Shown here piece by piece: positions 1 through 11,204 of a stretch of DNA of 64,000 nt. Location of the stretch: assembly GCA_023374045.1 (NCBI GenBank), contig CM041779.1:300090167-300154166 (forward strand), read 5' to 3'. The position numbers were made by a program, and so were the translations under genes. The DNA comes from Limonium bicolor. Taxonomy: Eukaryota; Streptophyta; Magnoliopsida; Caryophyllales; Plumbaginaceae. Under the pieces are notes generated by a model. It saw only the letters and a program-made list of their open reading frames with translations, was not told the origin of the DNA and searched no databases. Within the stretch, counting starts at the first letter, position 1; every line of letters begins with the position of its first letter.

Positions 1-2878
1 GGGCCCCGGTAGTCCTAGCCAAGATCCAGCTCCTTAGTCCCCGAGCAGTTCCTCATTCCTCAAGCAAAAGTCGTGGAACACAGACAAAGAGACACAAGAT
101 TAATTAGTAATGAAATGTAAGAGGGTTGGGGTGTGTGCAATGGGATCATACGGCCCCTCTCAATGGGAGGAAAGGGGGCAATCTAATCATCTCCCACACC
201 CCAACCGAGAACATAGAAAAGAGTTTCAAACTGCCAACAAATGCTATGAATTGTCAAATAAATCAAACATTGGGGTTGCTACACAAATTAATTCGTTATC
301 TTAGATTACGACTCAAACCGAAGTGTAGTATCAAAAGGGTGAAGTTGTGAGTCATGCGGGATCATACCTAGAAGGGGTTTACATCATTTCCCTCTAAGAT
401 GAAGAATTAATAAGGACCATCCAACCAATGAGTGGTTTATCTTGGCAATCATAGCATAGGGCAACTATAACTCCAATCATGTTCATATCTAAGCGCAAGA
501 GGACAAATACATGCTGGTTTCAAATCAATTTCCAAACCATATCAATGCGCAAGGGACAATTTAATATCAAAGGCGATTGAATCATAGTGCAAGTCAAAAG
601 ATAGAATCTCCAAACCCATGAGAGGGAGCAAGCCAACAAGCGTAAGCGCAGTCAATTTGCATAATCCAAAGTCAAGCCACAAGTCCAGCAGGCACGACCT
701 AAGTCAAACGAACCCAGCCACGTCCAACCAATTGATATGTACCTCGCTCAAAAAACATGAAACCAAAGGGTAAGGACCAGCCCAATAAATAGCGCAAGTG
801 AAGTAGAGTGGGGTGATTAGCAACTGTAAAACGAATATCACAAACCGATAGATGCCAAAGGTTGGCCCACGAACCCACAATAGTCTAAAGGCAAGATTGT
901 CCAACACATCAAATGGGCCCATATTCTCAAAATGCCGAAGAACAATAGCGAGGCCCAAAGGATTGCAATCAGATCCAAATACACTCGCAATGCCCAAATG
1001 AATCAGGCCCACGAATGCCACCGAAGTTAATAGCGAGCAAGTAAAGTAAACCGACTTACCCTACAGACCCAAGATCTGTCCAACCCAAATGCAATTCGAC
1101 AGATTAAAAAGGTTCACAAGCCCATTAGAATGTAATTAGGGGTTGAATTAAGCAGGTACAGGTGATTTGGGTTGAATCCGATTGTATGCTCATCAAGAAG
1201 TTCACAATAAACTAATCGAGCTTTGGAACATGGAGAACATACCCAAAAATCCAGAAGTCGACTGTAACATCAAACAATCCCTGTATATCCATGTACAATC
1301 AACTCAATCTCAAGAGAGTTGTCGTAGATAAACGATAAGTTCATAGATGCTGGTAATCCACGTTGTTGATGCACAAATCGTGCTTTCAGCATGCCAATAA
1401 TTATCATAAAGACAGGGATACAGAAAACCAATTCGATGGGCTCGATAGATCTCAAGAGAAGAGAAAGGATCTGAGGATTTTACCAGCTGAAAACCGGATG
1501 TATCGAGGCCAACCTTAGAGGTAAGAATGGATTAAGAACAAATTACAGAAAGGTCTCACCAATGGCGAGATTGCCGCCTGAGCCGTGGGACATCGCCGAA
1601 ACCAACTCCGAAGGCTTAGAGCATTTCGCCACAAAACACCTAGTAAAGTAGGAGGTAAACGGGATGGGAGGAGATCCAAATCCATGGACGCTCGAATTTG
1701 AGTTCTTCGCTGGGGAGGAATTAGGGTTGAGGGAGAGGAGAGGGTGAAGACGGTGTGTAATCGATCGGGAAGAAGGGAAATCGCTAGAGATAAGGAGATA
1801 TCACCGATCACATAAGTGATTGAAGTAGAAGGAGAAAAGGGTATCGACTGGTTTTTTCAGAGGAAGAAGAAAATGGAAACTGATGGTCGATTGATCAGGG
1901 AGATAGAAGTTATGGGTTTTAGAAGGATGGTTTTCGAATTTTCTTTTACAAGACCGACAAAGAAGAGGAACATTGAGGATTTCTGTGTGAATCATCATCG
2001 AGGCGGAAGGAAAAATAATGGTGGCGTCTGGCTATTGATGTTTGGTGTGCTCAACGAAGAAGAGTAAAGACTGAGGTGAAGAACGAACCGTAAAAATGCA
2101 AGAATCTCTTGGCATTATGTGTCGGTTGCAGAAGAAAACCAAGGAGAGCCGAGAGTGGAGGTCGGCTGGCATCTGCTCCTTCTCTGATTTGGGTTTTTTT
2201 TTTAGGTAGAAGGTGATGGAGGACCAAAGTGAGGGAAGAAGGTGATCGATGGGGGTGGTAGCCGATGGTGGTGGTGGCTGATGAGCGATGGACTTGCAGC
2301 TCTTGAGATTAATCGAGGTTGAAGGTTGAATGAGAGTAACCATCAAAAGAGGAAGAAAATGTCGGGGGGCGACTACAGTCGACACGAAGAGAATGAACCC
2401 CATCACCTTAGGGTTTTGGGGGATGCGTGTGCTTTTTATTAAAAGATCGTAAGGGTTTGGGTGGGCTTCTTGAAACCATGGGCTGAAAAAAGAGTGCATC
2501 TAAGGAATTGGGCTAGAACCAAATGTGGATTGGGTTTGTAAGATGTAAATGAGTGTGTATAAATAGAAATGAAAATAAAAATACTAATGCTGATAGTAGA
2601 ATAAAATAAAATATAAGAAAAAGTGAATAGATGATTAAAAATAAAATAAAATAAAATAGTAAAATAAGTGAATAAACAAAAGGGGACGACCTTGAAACTG
2701 GACTGTCGATGGAAATTCATTTTCGAAGAATTGTGTTTTTTTCTGAAATGTTTTGAAAAAGATTATAAAATGATGGTTTCTTAGCACGCACGTTAATATG
2801 TTTTGAAAAAATAAAGGCGACGACCCCTCTTATTATTTCGGAATTTGCTTTATGGGGTGAGAATTTTTGGTGTCTACA
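1..2878 (-). mobile_element. Giant-LTR element D: part of its 3' LTR (cut by window start)
   Basis: The right edge is certain: it ends in the same GGTGTCTACA as all other giant LTRs in the window and is followed by the same polypurine tract. The LTR is read on the minus strand, so 2878 is its first base. A weak TATA-like stretch (minus strand, near 2440) occupies the place of the TATA boxes in other copies. The part left of about 1500 has no clear match to the other LTRs by eye; it may be a diverged U5/R part or an older neighbour. Short frames here (for example 704-1021 and 1515-1811, minus) match nothing I recognise and are not supported as genes. Confidence 0.6.
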
Positions 2879-2954
2879 GATGGCTCCCCTTGATTCAATT
2901 CTGCAAGCCCTTGCAGAATTGGATCAAGGTTGACGGGACGCCAAAAATTCTCAC
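2857..2954. repeat. Palindrome over the LTR/polypurine junction, copy D
   Basis: GTGAGAATTTTTGG (2857-2870, LTR edge) pairs with CCAAAAATTCTCAC (2941-2954, interior). Nested inside, a 20-base arm at 2888-2907 pairs with 2910-2929 with a single mismatch and a two-base loop. The LTR terminus (2878) and the polypurine tract lie between the outer and inner stems. Two further copies exist, at 28015-28116 and 36700-36797. Confidence 0.9.
2879..2891 (-). other. Polypurine tract of element D
   Basis: Sense strand reads AAGGGGAGCCATC immediately before the LTR start TGTAGACACC. The AAGGGGAG core fits the plus-strand priming tract expected directly upstream of a 3' LTR. Confidence 0.7.
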
Positions 2955-2994
2955 TGCGGTTTATGATCTGCTCTTATGAATGCGGGTGCACGGG

Positions 2995-4150
2995 GACTTA
3001 TGACGGGCCCCAAATTGCGGTGATTGATGGTATGAGGACTAATGACGGGCCTCAACTAGATCTCGGTGTCTAGCTCTAGGGCTTATGACGGGCCTAGAAT
3101 ACGATCAAACAACCTATGCATGAGGACTAATGACGGGCCTCAACTAGATCTCGGTGTCTAGCTCTAGGACTTATGACGGGCCTAGAATGCATCTTCGAAA
3201 TGTATGAGGACTAATGATGGGCCTCAACTAGATCTCGGTGTCTAGCTCTAGGACTAATGACGGGCCTAGAATACAATCGGTATATGGGTTATGCATGAGG
3301 ACTAATGACGGGCCTCAACTAGAACTCGGTGTCTAGCTCTAGGACTTATGACGGGCCTAGAATGCATCTTCGAAATGTATGAGGACTAATGACGGGCCTC
3401 AACTAGATCTCGACGTCTAGCTCTAGGACTAATGACGGGCCTAGAATACAATCGGTATATTGGTTATGCATGAGGACTAATGACGGGCCTCAACTAGAAC
3501 TCGGTGTCTAGCTCTAGGACTTATGACGGGCCTAAAATGCATCTTCGAAATGTATGAGGACTAATGACGGGCCTCAACTAGATCTCGGCGTCTAGCTCTA
3601 GGACTAATGACGGGCCTAGAATACAATCGGTATATTGGTTATGCATGAGGACTAATGACGGGCCTCAACTAGAACTCGGTGTCTAGCTCTAGGACTTATG
3701 ACGGGCCTAGAATGCATCTTCGAAATGTATGAGGACTAATGACGGGCCTCAACTAGATCTCGGCGTCTAGCTCTAGGACTAATGACGGGCCTAGAATACA
3801 ATCGGAATAAGGGTTATGCATGAGGACTAATGACGGGCCTCAACTAGAACTCGGTATCGCTCTAGGGCTTATGACGGGCCTAGAATGCATCTTCGAAATG
3901 TATGAGGACTAATGACGGGCCTCAACTAGACCTCTTGATGTCTAGCTCTAGGACTAATGACGGGCCTGGAATACAATCGGTATATTGGTTATGCATGAGG
4001 ACTAATGACGGGCCTCAACTAGACCTCTTGATGTCTAGCTCTAGGACTTATGACGGGCCTAGAATGCAACTGAAAGTACGAGGACTTATGAGGGCCTCAA
4101 CTAGACCTCTTGACATCTAGCTATAGGACTTGTGACGGGCCTATAATACC
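2995..4150. repeat. Tandem array with two alternating units (type T1)
   Basis: Units of about 84-91 bases built on GAGGACTAATGACGGGCCT, CAACTAGA and TCTAGCTCTAGGAC. Two variants alternate: one ends in AATGCATCTTCGAAATGT, the other in ATACAATCGGTATATTGG. The pair forms a higher-order unit of roughly 175-180 bases (TTATGCATGAGGAC recurs near 3292, 3471, 3650, 3822 and 3995). Shorter, diverged versions lie at 28310-28605 and 36875-37136. Confidence 0.9.
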
Positions 4151-4511
4151 TTGATCGAGTTGTACGAAACTGTTGTTTTGAGTGGTTGATCGAAGGATGA
4201 TTTTGTTTGTGGATAGATTCGGGATTGGATGTTTTTCGGTTGTTTTCATGAGGGACGTGATAGTCGAATGCTTTCTGTCGATGTCGCCTTTGACTTTGTC
4301 AGTGTGGGACTTTTGTTTTGGTTTTGGTTTTGGTGGTCTCGACCCGATGTGCTCTATGGTTTTGGGATTGGGTAGGACTCTATGTTCCAGAGTTCGAGAT
4401 GGCTCCGGTATGGCTTCCGAGCTTTGGTTCTTGTGATTGGTCTTTGAGTGGATGGTTTTTTTTTGTGAATGAGTGATTTTGAGAACTTGAAGGTTTTGAT
4501 GTGATTGGACG

Positions 4512-4783
4512 GCTTCGATATGATCCGAGGGCTCCGGTATGATTGGATGGCTCCATTGCGGTCGGGTGGCTCTAGTGCGGTCAGATGGCTCCGTTTTGAT
4601 ATGTGACTCCCTTGTGAGCAACGACTCTGGGATGGTTGATGGGTTTGGCTTCGATATGATCCGAGGGCTCCGGTATGATCGGATGGCTCCATTATGGTCG
4701 GGTGGCTCCAGTGCGGTCAGATGGCTCCGGTTTGATATGTGACTCCCTTGTAAGCAACGACTCTGGGATGGTTGGGGGGTTTT
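4512..4783. repeat. 136-base tandem duplication
   Basis: The segment beginning GCTTCGATATGATCCGAGG at 4512 is repeated from 4648 with few changes, including the motif CAACGACTCTGGGATGG in both copies. It is a local duplication inside the ATGGCTCC-rich part of element D. Confidence 0.8.
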
Positions 4784-5159
4784 GAATCGAATGAGGCTTT
4801 TCAGGATCGTTGGTGGGTTTCGATTGGGTGAAGATTTTCGGGATGGTCGGTGGGTTTCGATTTGTTTTGAATTCTGAGTCGAACGGTGGGTTGATGTGAT
4901 TGGTGGATTGTGTTGTGTTTGGCGTGTTTTGATGTGGTAGATATTTTTTGTTGTGATTGATAACTTCATGGTCATGGATGGATGGCTTCGGTCTGGTCAT
5001 GACTTTAGGGTTTTCTCATGATGGCTCCAGGATAGCTCGGGATGGCTCCGGGGAGGATACAGGATGGCTCCGGGGAGGATACAGGATGGCTCCATTGGTG
5101 ATGACGGGGAAGAAAGGGGAACTTTCGCCTGTGAGGTGGTCGCACCCTGAGCGGGCTGC

Positions 5160-5199
5160 CTACGTACTCAATTCCATATTGAGATCAGACCATACGTAG
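5160..5199 (-). other. Conserved two-stem hairpin, interior copy of D
   Basis: Outer stem CTACGTA/TACGTAG (7 bp) encloses an inner stem CTCAAT/ATTGAG (6 bp) with a five-base loop and a nine-base one-sided bulge. It follows GTCGCACCCT and GGGCTGC, which are also conserved. Interior copies (also 39204-39243 and 51167-51206) have CTCAAT/ATTGAG, while LTR copies have CTCAAC/GTTGAG: one pair changes on both sides, which argues for a selected fold. Confidence 0.75.
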
Positions 5200-5503
5200 T
5201 TCGATACTGTGTAGGTAAGACCCGGGTGATGAAATGGCTCCTGTGTAGTCCTGAGCTCTCTAGGACGATCTCAACGTTTGAGGATGGCTCTCGCATGGCT
5301 CTAGTTTGTTTTGGATATGATGTTGATGAGGCCCGATGACGCTGGATGGCTCCGGGAAGATCGTCGTATGGCTCCGGATGGCCACGGTTTTGATTTCTTT
5401 TTATTTTGAGTTGAGTTTCGATAGCGGGTGTGGAGGGTGATTTTTCGGTATGAGGGGGGTCTATCTAAATATGGTCTGTCTAAAAGCCTAGATCCTAGAA
5501 ATT

Positions 5504-5520
5504 GCCATTCTGTGGAGGGT
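5504..5520 (-). repeat. Internal copy of the LTR terminus
   Basis: GCCATTCTGTGGAGGGT recurs here, about 80 bases inside the LTR whose own edge reads TGTGGAGGGT at 5429. In complete elements the true junction reads GCCATTC followed by TGTGGAGGGTG. The same internal copy is present at 23255, 29554, 44455 and 57798, and reversed near 21675-21695. Confidence 0.8.
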
Positions 5521-6188
5521 GGAAACCCGTTATTCTGGCAACCCTCAAATACCTACTAAATCGTCCGTCTTTCCCAGAAAGCATAAGGGGAGTGTAAGTG
5601 AACACTACACCCGCTCTCGATGGGCCCCACACGGACTTATGCCTCTATAAGGCGGAATTGACTAGAGTCGCCACCTAGTTTGACCTAAGGAACTAGGAAG
5701 GAAGGAGAAGGGTTCTAAGAACCGTTAATTGACTCTGATGATTTATTGCCTATGGATAGGACTTATCTGATCAAGCCAGAGATTCTATTGTGGGTTCGCA
5801 CTGGGTTACACCCCTTAGAAGTGGCAACGACCACGACTTCGGATTGGTGCCCGAGGAAACCTCGGCCTCCAATTGTCGGGATTGTCTTCTTTCAAAACCT
5901 TTTTAGAGAGATTCAATTAAAGCCAAAGGATAGGATTAAGTGAGGCTGAGGAAGAGAATGGATGTGACGAGCTTTTTGCCAAGCTAGCGCCAAGAAGAAT
6001 GGGTGAATTCGGATGAGTATAGAATGAGAATTGGGAAAAGTTTGAGTTAATAGACAAGACTTGGAGTCGAATGGTTTGGAGTTTGTGGGGGCCGAAAAAG
6101 GTTTGAATGTTTTGAAAAGTATGACGAACACCCTCGAGGGGGAGAAGGGTTTTTCGTTTGGAATGGGGTCGCACCCTAGATGGGCTGC

Positions 6189-6228
6189 CTACGTACTCAA
6201 CTCCCTGTTGAGATCAGACCTTACGTAG
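6189..6228 (-). other. Conserved two-stem hairpin, solo LTR copy
   Basis: CTACGTA/TACGTAG outer stem with a perfect inner stem CTCAAC/GTTGAG and loop TCCCT. Preceded by GTCGCACCCTAGATGGGCTG. Confidence 0.75.
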
Positions 6229-6330
6229 TTCACGATTTTGGAAGTTAGATGTTTGTGGAGTTTGAAGATATTTGAGGTGTTTGAGATTTAGAAGGGTTCG
6301 ATGTTTCGAGAAGTTTCGGGTTTGGGATGC

Positions 6331-6496
6331 TAGTCTGTGAGACGCCCGGGTCTGTGAGACATTTGAAACCTTGAGATGTCGAAGTCTGTGAGACGCTCGG
6401 ATCTGTGAGACGCTCGGGTCTGTGAGATGCTCAGGTCTGTGAGACATTCGAATCATTGGAATAACAAAGTCTGTGAGACACTCGGGTCTTTGAGAC
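6331..6496. repeat. GTCTGTGAGAC minisatellite in the solo LTR
   Basis: About ten copies of GTCTGTGAGACGCTCGG-like units of 16-18 bases, some spaced by TTGAAACCTTGAGATGTC and CGAATCATTGGAATAAC. All giant LTRs carry this block at the same place. Read on the minus strand it gives short low-complexity frames (SHRPE, SVSQT), which I do not regard as proteins. Confidence 0.9.
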
Positions 6497-6529
6497 ATTC
6501 GAATGCGCTGGGGTAATAGGATTTTGAGG

Positions 6530-7520
6530 GATGATTTGAAATTGAATTGAAATTAAAGTTGAATTGGAGTTGAATGAATTTTGATTTGAATTGGGATTGA
6601 ATTGAAACTGGGATTGAATTGGAATGAATTTTGAATTGAAGTTAGAATGAATTGGATTGAAATGAATTTTGAATTGAATTGAATTAAGAATTGAATGAAT
6701 TGGAATTGAATTAAAATTGGAACGAATTTTTATTGGAATTGGATTTGAAGTCAATTGAAATCGGAATTGGATTTGAATTGAAATTAAATCGATTTTGGAT
6801 CGGAGTTGAGAAGAATTGGGAGGGGTTGGTTTGGGCCTTGGAAGCGGGCCGGGTTGGACCATGAAAAAAGAGCCGAGTTGGGCCTTGAAAGATGGGTCGA
6901 GTTGGGCCTTGGAAGATGGGTCAAGTTGGGCCTTGGAAGATGGGCCAGATTTGGGCCTTGGAAGATGGGCCAAGTTGGGCCTCGATTGGGCTTTGAGTTG
7001 GGCCTCGGATTGGACTTTGAGTTGAGCCTCAAATTGGGCCTTTGAAAAGTGGGTCGGTTTGGACATTGGAATTGGGCCGGGTTAGGCCTTAGAAAGTGGG
7101 CTGAAAATTGTTTTTGTTTGCAATTGGGCTGAAAATTGATTTTGGGCTATTGGCCTTTTAGGACTGATTTGGGCCTAAATGGGTATGGGTCCAGAATGAG
7201 TTTGGGTCCAAAATGAGTTTGGGTCCGAAATGGGTTTGGGTCCGAATTGGGTTTGGGCCTGAATTGGGTTTGGGCCTAGAATGAGTTTGGGTCCAAAATG
7301 GGTTTGGGCCCGAATTGGGCTTTGGTCCGAAATGGGTTTGATGGGCTGAGATTTGTGAAGTTGGGCCAAGTCAAAATGGGCCGAATCAAAGTGGGCCTTT
7401 TGATGTGGGCTGAATTGGGCCGAGCTTGGGTTTTTGGTCTTTTTTAAGGAAATATACATTGGGCCGGATCAGAAATGGGCCTCAAAAAATGGGTTAAGAA
7501 GTGGGTTGTTATTGGGCTGA
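6530..7520. repeat. AATTGAATTG-rich then TGGGCC-rich simple tracts
   Basis: The first 270 bases are degenerate GAATTGAATTGAAAT repeats. The rest is degenerate repeats of TTGGGCCTTGGAAGATGGG and TTGGGTCCGAAATGGG (for example 6890-6980 and 7180-7340). Frames here, such as 6431-7066 (minus), are repeats of few residue types and are not genes. Confidence 0.85.
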
Positions 7521-10048
7521 TTTGAGACTCATTTTATGGATTTGATTTTTGAAGATTTGATTTTTTTGGATTTTTGAATTGATTTTGGAATTGAATAATT
7601 GATTGTGAATTTTATTCTGACATTATGGATGATTTGGAAAATTTTAAGGAAAATAGGTATTCCTCACATGGGCCGTGTCTAGGACCCGTATTCATGGAGG
7701 ATACCCTCTCCTAAAGCTTTTCTACACGGGGTAGCTTATGAGCTGTCTAGGGTTTTCTATGTCTTGGGCCTCTATATTGGGCTGGGCCCAATAATTGCCA
7801 AGCTAAAATCTATACAATATGAACATATGATACAAATAAGCTTGAACTTGAAATTGAAGTTAAACAACCAAGTAAACATAGCATGCAGTTAAATTACAAA
7901 AACTTAGGTATGTACGATGGTTCCTAAAATGTGGATTGTTAGTTAATTTTATTATTCCTTTTCAATTTTTTGGTTTTTGTTTTAATCTCTTAAAGACAAG
8001 ACAAAGTTGTGAATAAATCAAAATGGAAGAGAAGGAGTCTAAAATCTTGAAATTTACTAATATCAAACATTGGTGCAATAAGAATCGAGTTGTCCATTAT
8101 TATTTTCATCTTTTAATGATCTAGCAATATTCTAAAATAAAAGCAGGAGAAATAGAGACACTACTACTATTCTCGAGCGTTAATCAATGCGGTGAAACCT
8201 AACAAATTGCTAATTCACTTTATTCTAAGATACTAATCAAATTGCGCTTTGAATATGTAGTTCAAAAAACAAACCGAAGGTTGTGACTTAACAACATGTG
8301 AAACACCGACAAAGCAGACACGAGCAAACCGGAAATATGAGTGAATACGTATGAACACTTTCGAGCAAGATCAGGGGTACAGTACCAGAAAGCAGAAAAC
8401 AAAACTTCTCCAACAAAGGAGAGTAAACGTCCCATGATAGTCAAATTTCCAGCACCGCGAGGCACTGATGTCGAGCATATATCTCCTTCTCGTTGATGGG
8501 TTTGCAGTCTTATGGTTAATAATTCCAGGATGAACGCCACTTGAAGTCAAAAGTTCGGTGTGAAGGTACCTCGTCAAGATATGCAACAGAGAGAATCAGA
8601 AGGAGCAAAACTCTAATTCAATCGTTAATCCAAGGCAAGAATAAACAAAAGAAACCGTAACAAGTATACATTAAGCAAAATCAGAACAACCAATTAAGCT
8701 CATATCGACTTGCGTTTACCAACAATCAGATTCTGAACTCGATTTTTTTTTTTGCACGAAAGCAGATGGGCTTCCCAATTTCAAAACTCATACTAACAGC
8801 AACCCTAAATCAACATCTGCACAGAGACCCCTCTTGGATAGGGACAAAATTGGCAAAAGCAGAGCAAAGCCAATGCAGAGTTTTGAAGACATCCGAACTC
8901 ATAAGAAGGAAAAGCAAAACAGAAGAGCGCATGAAAGGAAGAGAATGTTCAAGACGAACGAAAATGAAGAGTTGAAGATGTAGCAGCTTTCGCGGGTGCT
9001 GGGGTGGATTGCGCTTGCGCTCTTGTTTCCAGCTTGAAGGCTTGACCGATGGGGAGGAGCTTTGTTCTTTGTTCGTCAGTTGAGAGAATGAAACCGAGCT
9101 TGTATGCTCCTTGTTTCGCCAGCATCGACGTGGGGGAATGGAGAGATGGGGAACATGTACATTCGTCGTTTCCGAAGAGATTGAAGAGCGTAGAGCTTGC
9201 ATGCCCCCATTGTTCGCCTGCTTGGATTTGCACAATTACCGCCGAAAAAGGAAACAAAGAGGAGGAGCATGTATACTCCTTAATCGCCAGTGGAGTGTGC
9301 AAATTACCATGAACGAAGAACATGAATGAAGCGTAGAGCAGGAATACTTTCCTTGTTCGTTTTCTGTGTTTTTAGAAGGTCGATCGACTGGAGAGTGAGT
9401 TGGATGTAGGTGAAGAAGGGAGTAGTGCAAAGCTGATGTTCCTTGCTTGCAGGTGAAGAGAATGACGTGAGCTGGATGCTCCTTGTCCGCCAGTTATAGC
9501 CAGTTATGTTGCAAAGTTGCAGTGTGTAGAGAAATGAAAGAGGTGTAGAGCAGGTGTATTTCGTTGTTTAGTTGGGTGAGCAATATTACTGTGACGAAGA
9601 GATGAAGGGAGGACCAGGATGTATGTTCTTTGTTTTCAGGGATGGGAAAATGAGAGGGAGTAGACGAATACGAGAAAACGGGAGATGGCGGCTGGTTGTT
9701 ACTTGTTTTTCTACTGCTTTCAAGACCGTGGATGAGGGGAGTGATGGATGGGCAGAGCATGGAAGAAGAGAATAATGAAGAAGATGCTGGCGGCTGGTGA
9801 TGGTTCACGTTCACGACGATCTGCTATGGTGTCTGTTTTCTGAGCTTGGCATTTTGTTTCGGGATTTCCAAGATGAGGTTAGGGAGGATTCGAGCTTCTG
9901 TGGTTTTTTCTTTGTTTTGAAGATTGGAGACAGGAGGGAGATGAATGCGAGATAGGAAGGGAAAAAAAACGTCATCTGTATGAGGAAGAAAGCTGAGCCT
10001 CGTGATTTTGCGACAAAGATCGGAGGAGGCGCTACTGTAGTCATCCGG

Positions 10049-10057
10049 TTTTATAAC
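10049..10057 (-). promoter_or_regulatory. TATA box of the solo LTR
   Basis: Minus strand reads GTTATAAAACC about 1.15 kb from the LTR's sense start. Complete LTRs carry TATAAAAA or TATAAAG in the comparable place, about 395-445 bases in. If used, the transcript would start some 30 bases further left. Confidence 0.45.
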
Positions 10058-10169
10058 AATGGGTTTTAGGGTTTTAGGACAGTAGAGTTTAATTCGGGTC
10101 GGGTTTGACCTCGGGTCAACAAGATAAAAGAAAATGAAAAAAAAAACGTATCTTACAACTAGCCAGGTT

Positions 10170-10222
10170 TGGAACCCCGGGTTACTACCCTTCTCAACGG
10201 ACGCTTCACCCAACTATGCTCC
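10170..10222 (-). other. tRNA-like A/B-box module
   Basis: On the minus strand GAGCATAGTTGGGTGAAG (A-box-like, 10203-10221) is followed after about 15 bases by GGGTTCCAAACC (B-box-like, 10175-10188). The order and pattern are those of a tRNA-type internal Pol III promoter. I cannot fold a full cloverleaf by eye, so it is not called as a tRNA gene. Confidence 0.45.
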
Positions 10223-10304
10223 TTCGGTTTTTGGTATATACATGCAAGAAATGCTAAACAAATGTATGACAAGAGTTACAGAAAAAATAAAAACTTACAT
10301 CTCC

Positions 10305-10372
10305 CTCTCATGAATTGAACCTGGGATCTATAGGTTTCTAAACAAACATACTAACCAACTAAACTACAACCA
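10305..10372 (-). other. Second tRNA-like A/B-box module
   Basis: Minus strand GTAGTTTAGTTGGTTAGTAT (A-box-like, near 10348-10367) and GGTTCAATTC (B-box-like, near 10311-10321). It lies upstream of the first module in the sense direction. Origin from a tRNA or a SINE head is possible. Confidence 0.5.
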
Positions 10373-11204
10373 AATTGAATACATAAATGCAAGAAATACT
10401 ACTAACGTTCTAGTTCGAACTGGATTAATTCTTAAAAAAAAACGCTAGCATTTTAATATGGGAATACACAACAAAACAAACGAGTTTATCTATCAAATGA
10501 AAATGTTTTCTTTGTAAGAATCATGAAATTATGGAATGTAAACAATAAAATACAAAACTCAATGAAAACATAAAATAAACGAAATAACATAATGATAAGC
10601 GCATGACATAATGGAATAGTACTATTGAAATGGCGTTTAAAATACAAACGAATGCAATAAAAATAGAAGTTGAATTACATATGTACGAGTAGCATGTAAA
10701 TTAGATAGAAAATAGGAATAACAAAATAAAATGAGAAGAGAAGGGATTTATTGAACTAGCGACAAAACGAAATGTGCTAGTATGGAATATAATAGTGAAA
10801 ATGTACATAAAATGATGAAAATGATTATTAAAAATACTAATGAAAAAGATAGAATTAAAACAAGCACTGATAAAGAAAATACAAGTAAAAGTATCAATGA
10901 AATGAATGAGACAAACTAAACTGGTAACGAAATAGCATGAACCGAAACAATACGAATAGAAATAAATAAGCGAATAAAACATGATTGACTAACACGAAAT
11001 ACATCAAAAATAAAATGTCAAAATAAGTAAATAACAGAAAGGGACGGGTTTGAAAATGGATGCTTTTGAAAAGTAGTTTTTTTTCTTCATGACAATTTCA
11101 TTCTGGTATGCACTTGATAAGTTTTGAAAGGAAAGGCGACGACCTTCTATTTTATTCATTTGTTTTTTTTTTGTTTTATGGGGTGAGAATTTTTGGTGTC
11201 TACA

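Larger units (their letters stand above)
2879..5423 (-). mobile_element. Element D interior, 3' part
   Basis: Non-coding interior of a giant-LTR element, split at 5424 by the solo LTR and resumed at 11210. In plus-strand order it holds the palindrome, a tandem array (2995-4150), a degenerate ATGGCTCCGG-type minisatellite region (about 4380-5100) and the conserved hairpin (5160-5199). The same order occurs in the interiors of the outer and inner elements, but D lacks their large CTAGTAGC array: the text passes from the first array straight into the ATGGCTCC region near 4150. The minus-strand frame 4121-4975 is a by-product of this T/G-rich repeat DNA. Confidence 0.8.
5429..11204 (-). mobile_element. 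Solo LTR of the giant-LTR family in element D
   Basis: Starts TGTGGAGGGTGATTTTTCGG and ends TTTGGTGTCTACA on the plus strand, exactly the two edges of the complete LTRs elsewhere in the window. It is flanked by a perfect five-base duplication GCGGG (5424-5428 and 11205-11209). Neither edge has a primer site or polypurine tract, so the 5776 bases are one LTR left after LTR-LTR recombination. Contents in plus order: hairpin, GTCTGTGAGAC minisatellite, AATTGAATTG-rich tract, TGGGCC-rich tract, unique DNA, TATA box and two tRNA-like modules. No coding capacity is apparent. Confidence 0.93.

Noticed and set aside
704..1021. 105-residue minus-strand frame as a host gene with membrane segments
   Set aside because: It is hydrophobic in parts but has no family resemblance, no exon structure and no support; the surroundings are repeat-derived.
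2439..2720. Hydrophobic minus-strand frame near the D LTR start (also 10701-10982)
   Set aside because: Produced by AT-rich AAATAAAATA sequence in U3; a phenylalanine/isoleucine run rather than a membrane protein.
4121..4975. 284-residue minus-strand frame, longest in the window
   Set aside because: It falls in ATGGCTCC-type minisatellite DNA, with alternative frames open over the same stretch (4354-4692) and no recognisable domain.
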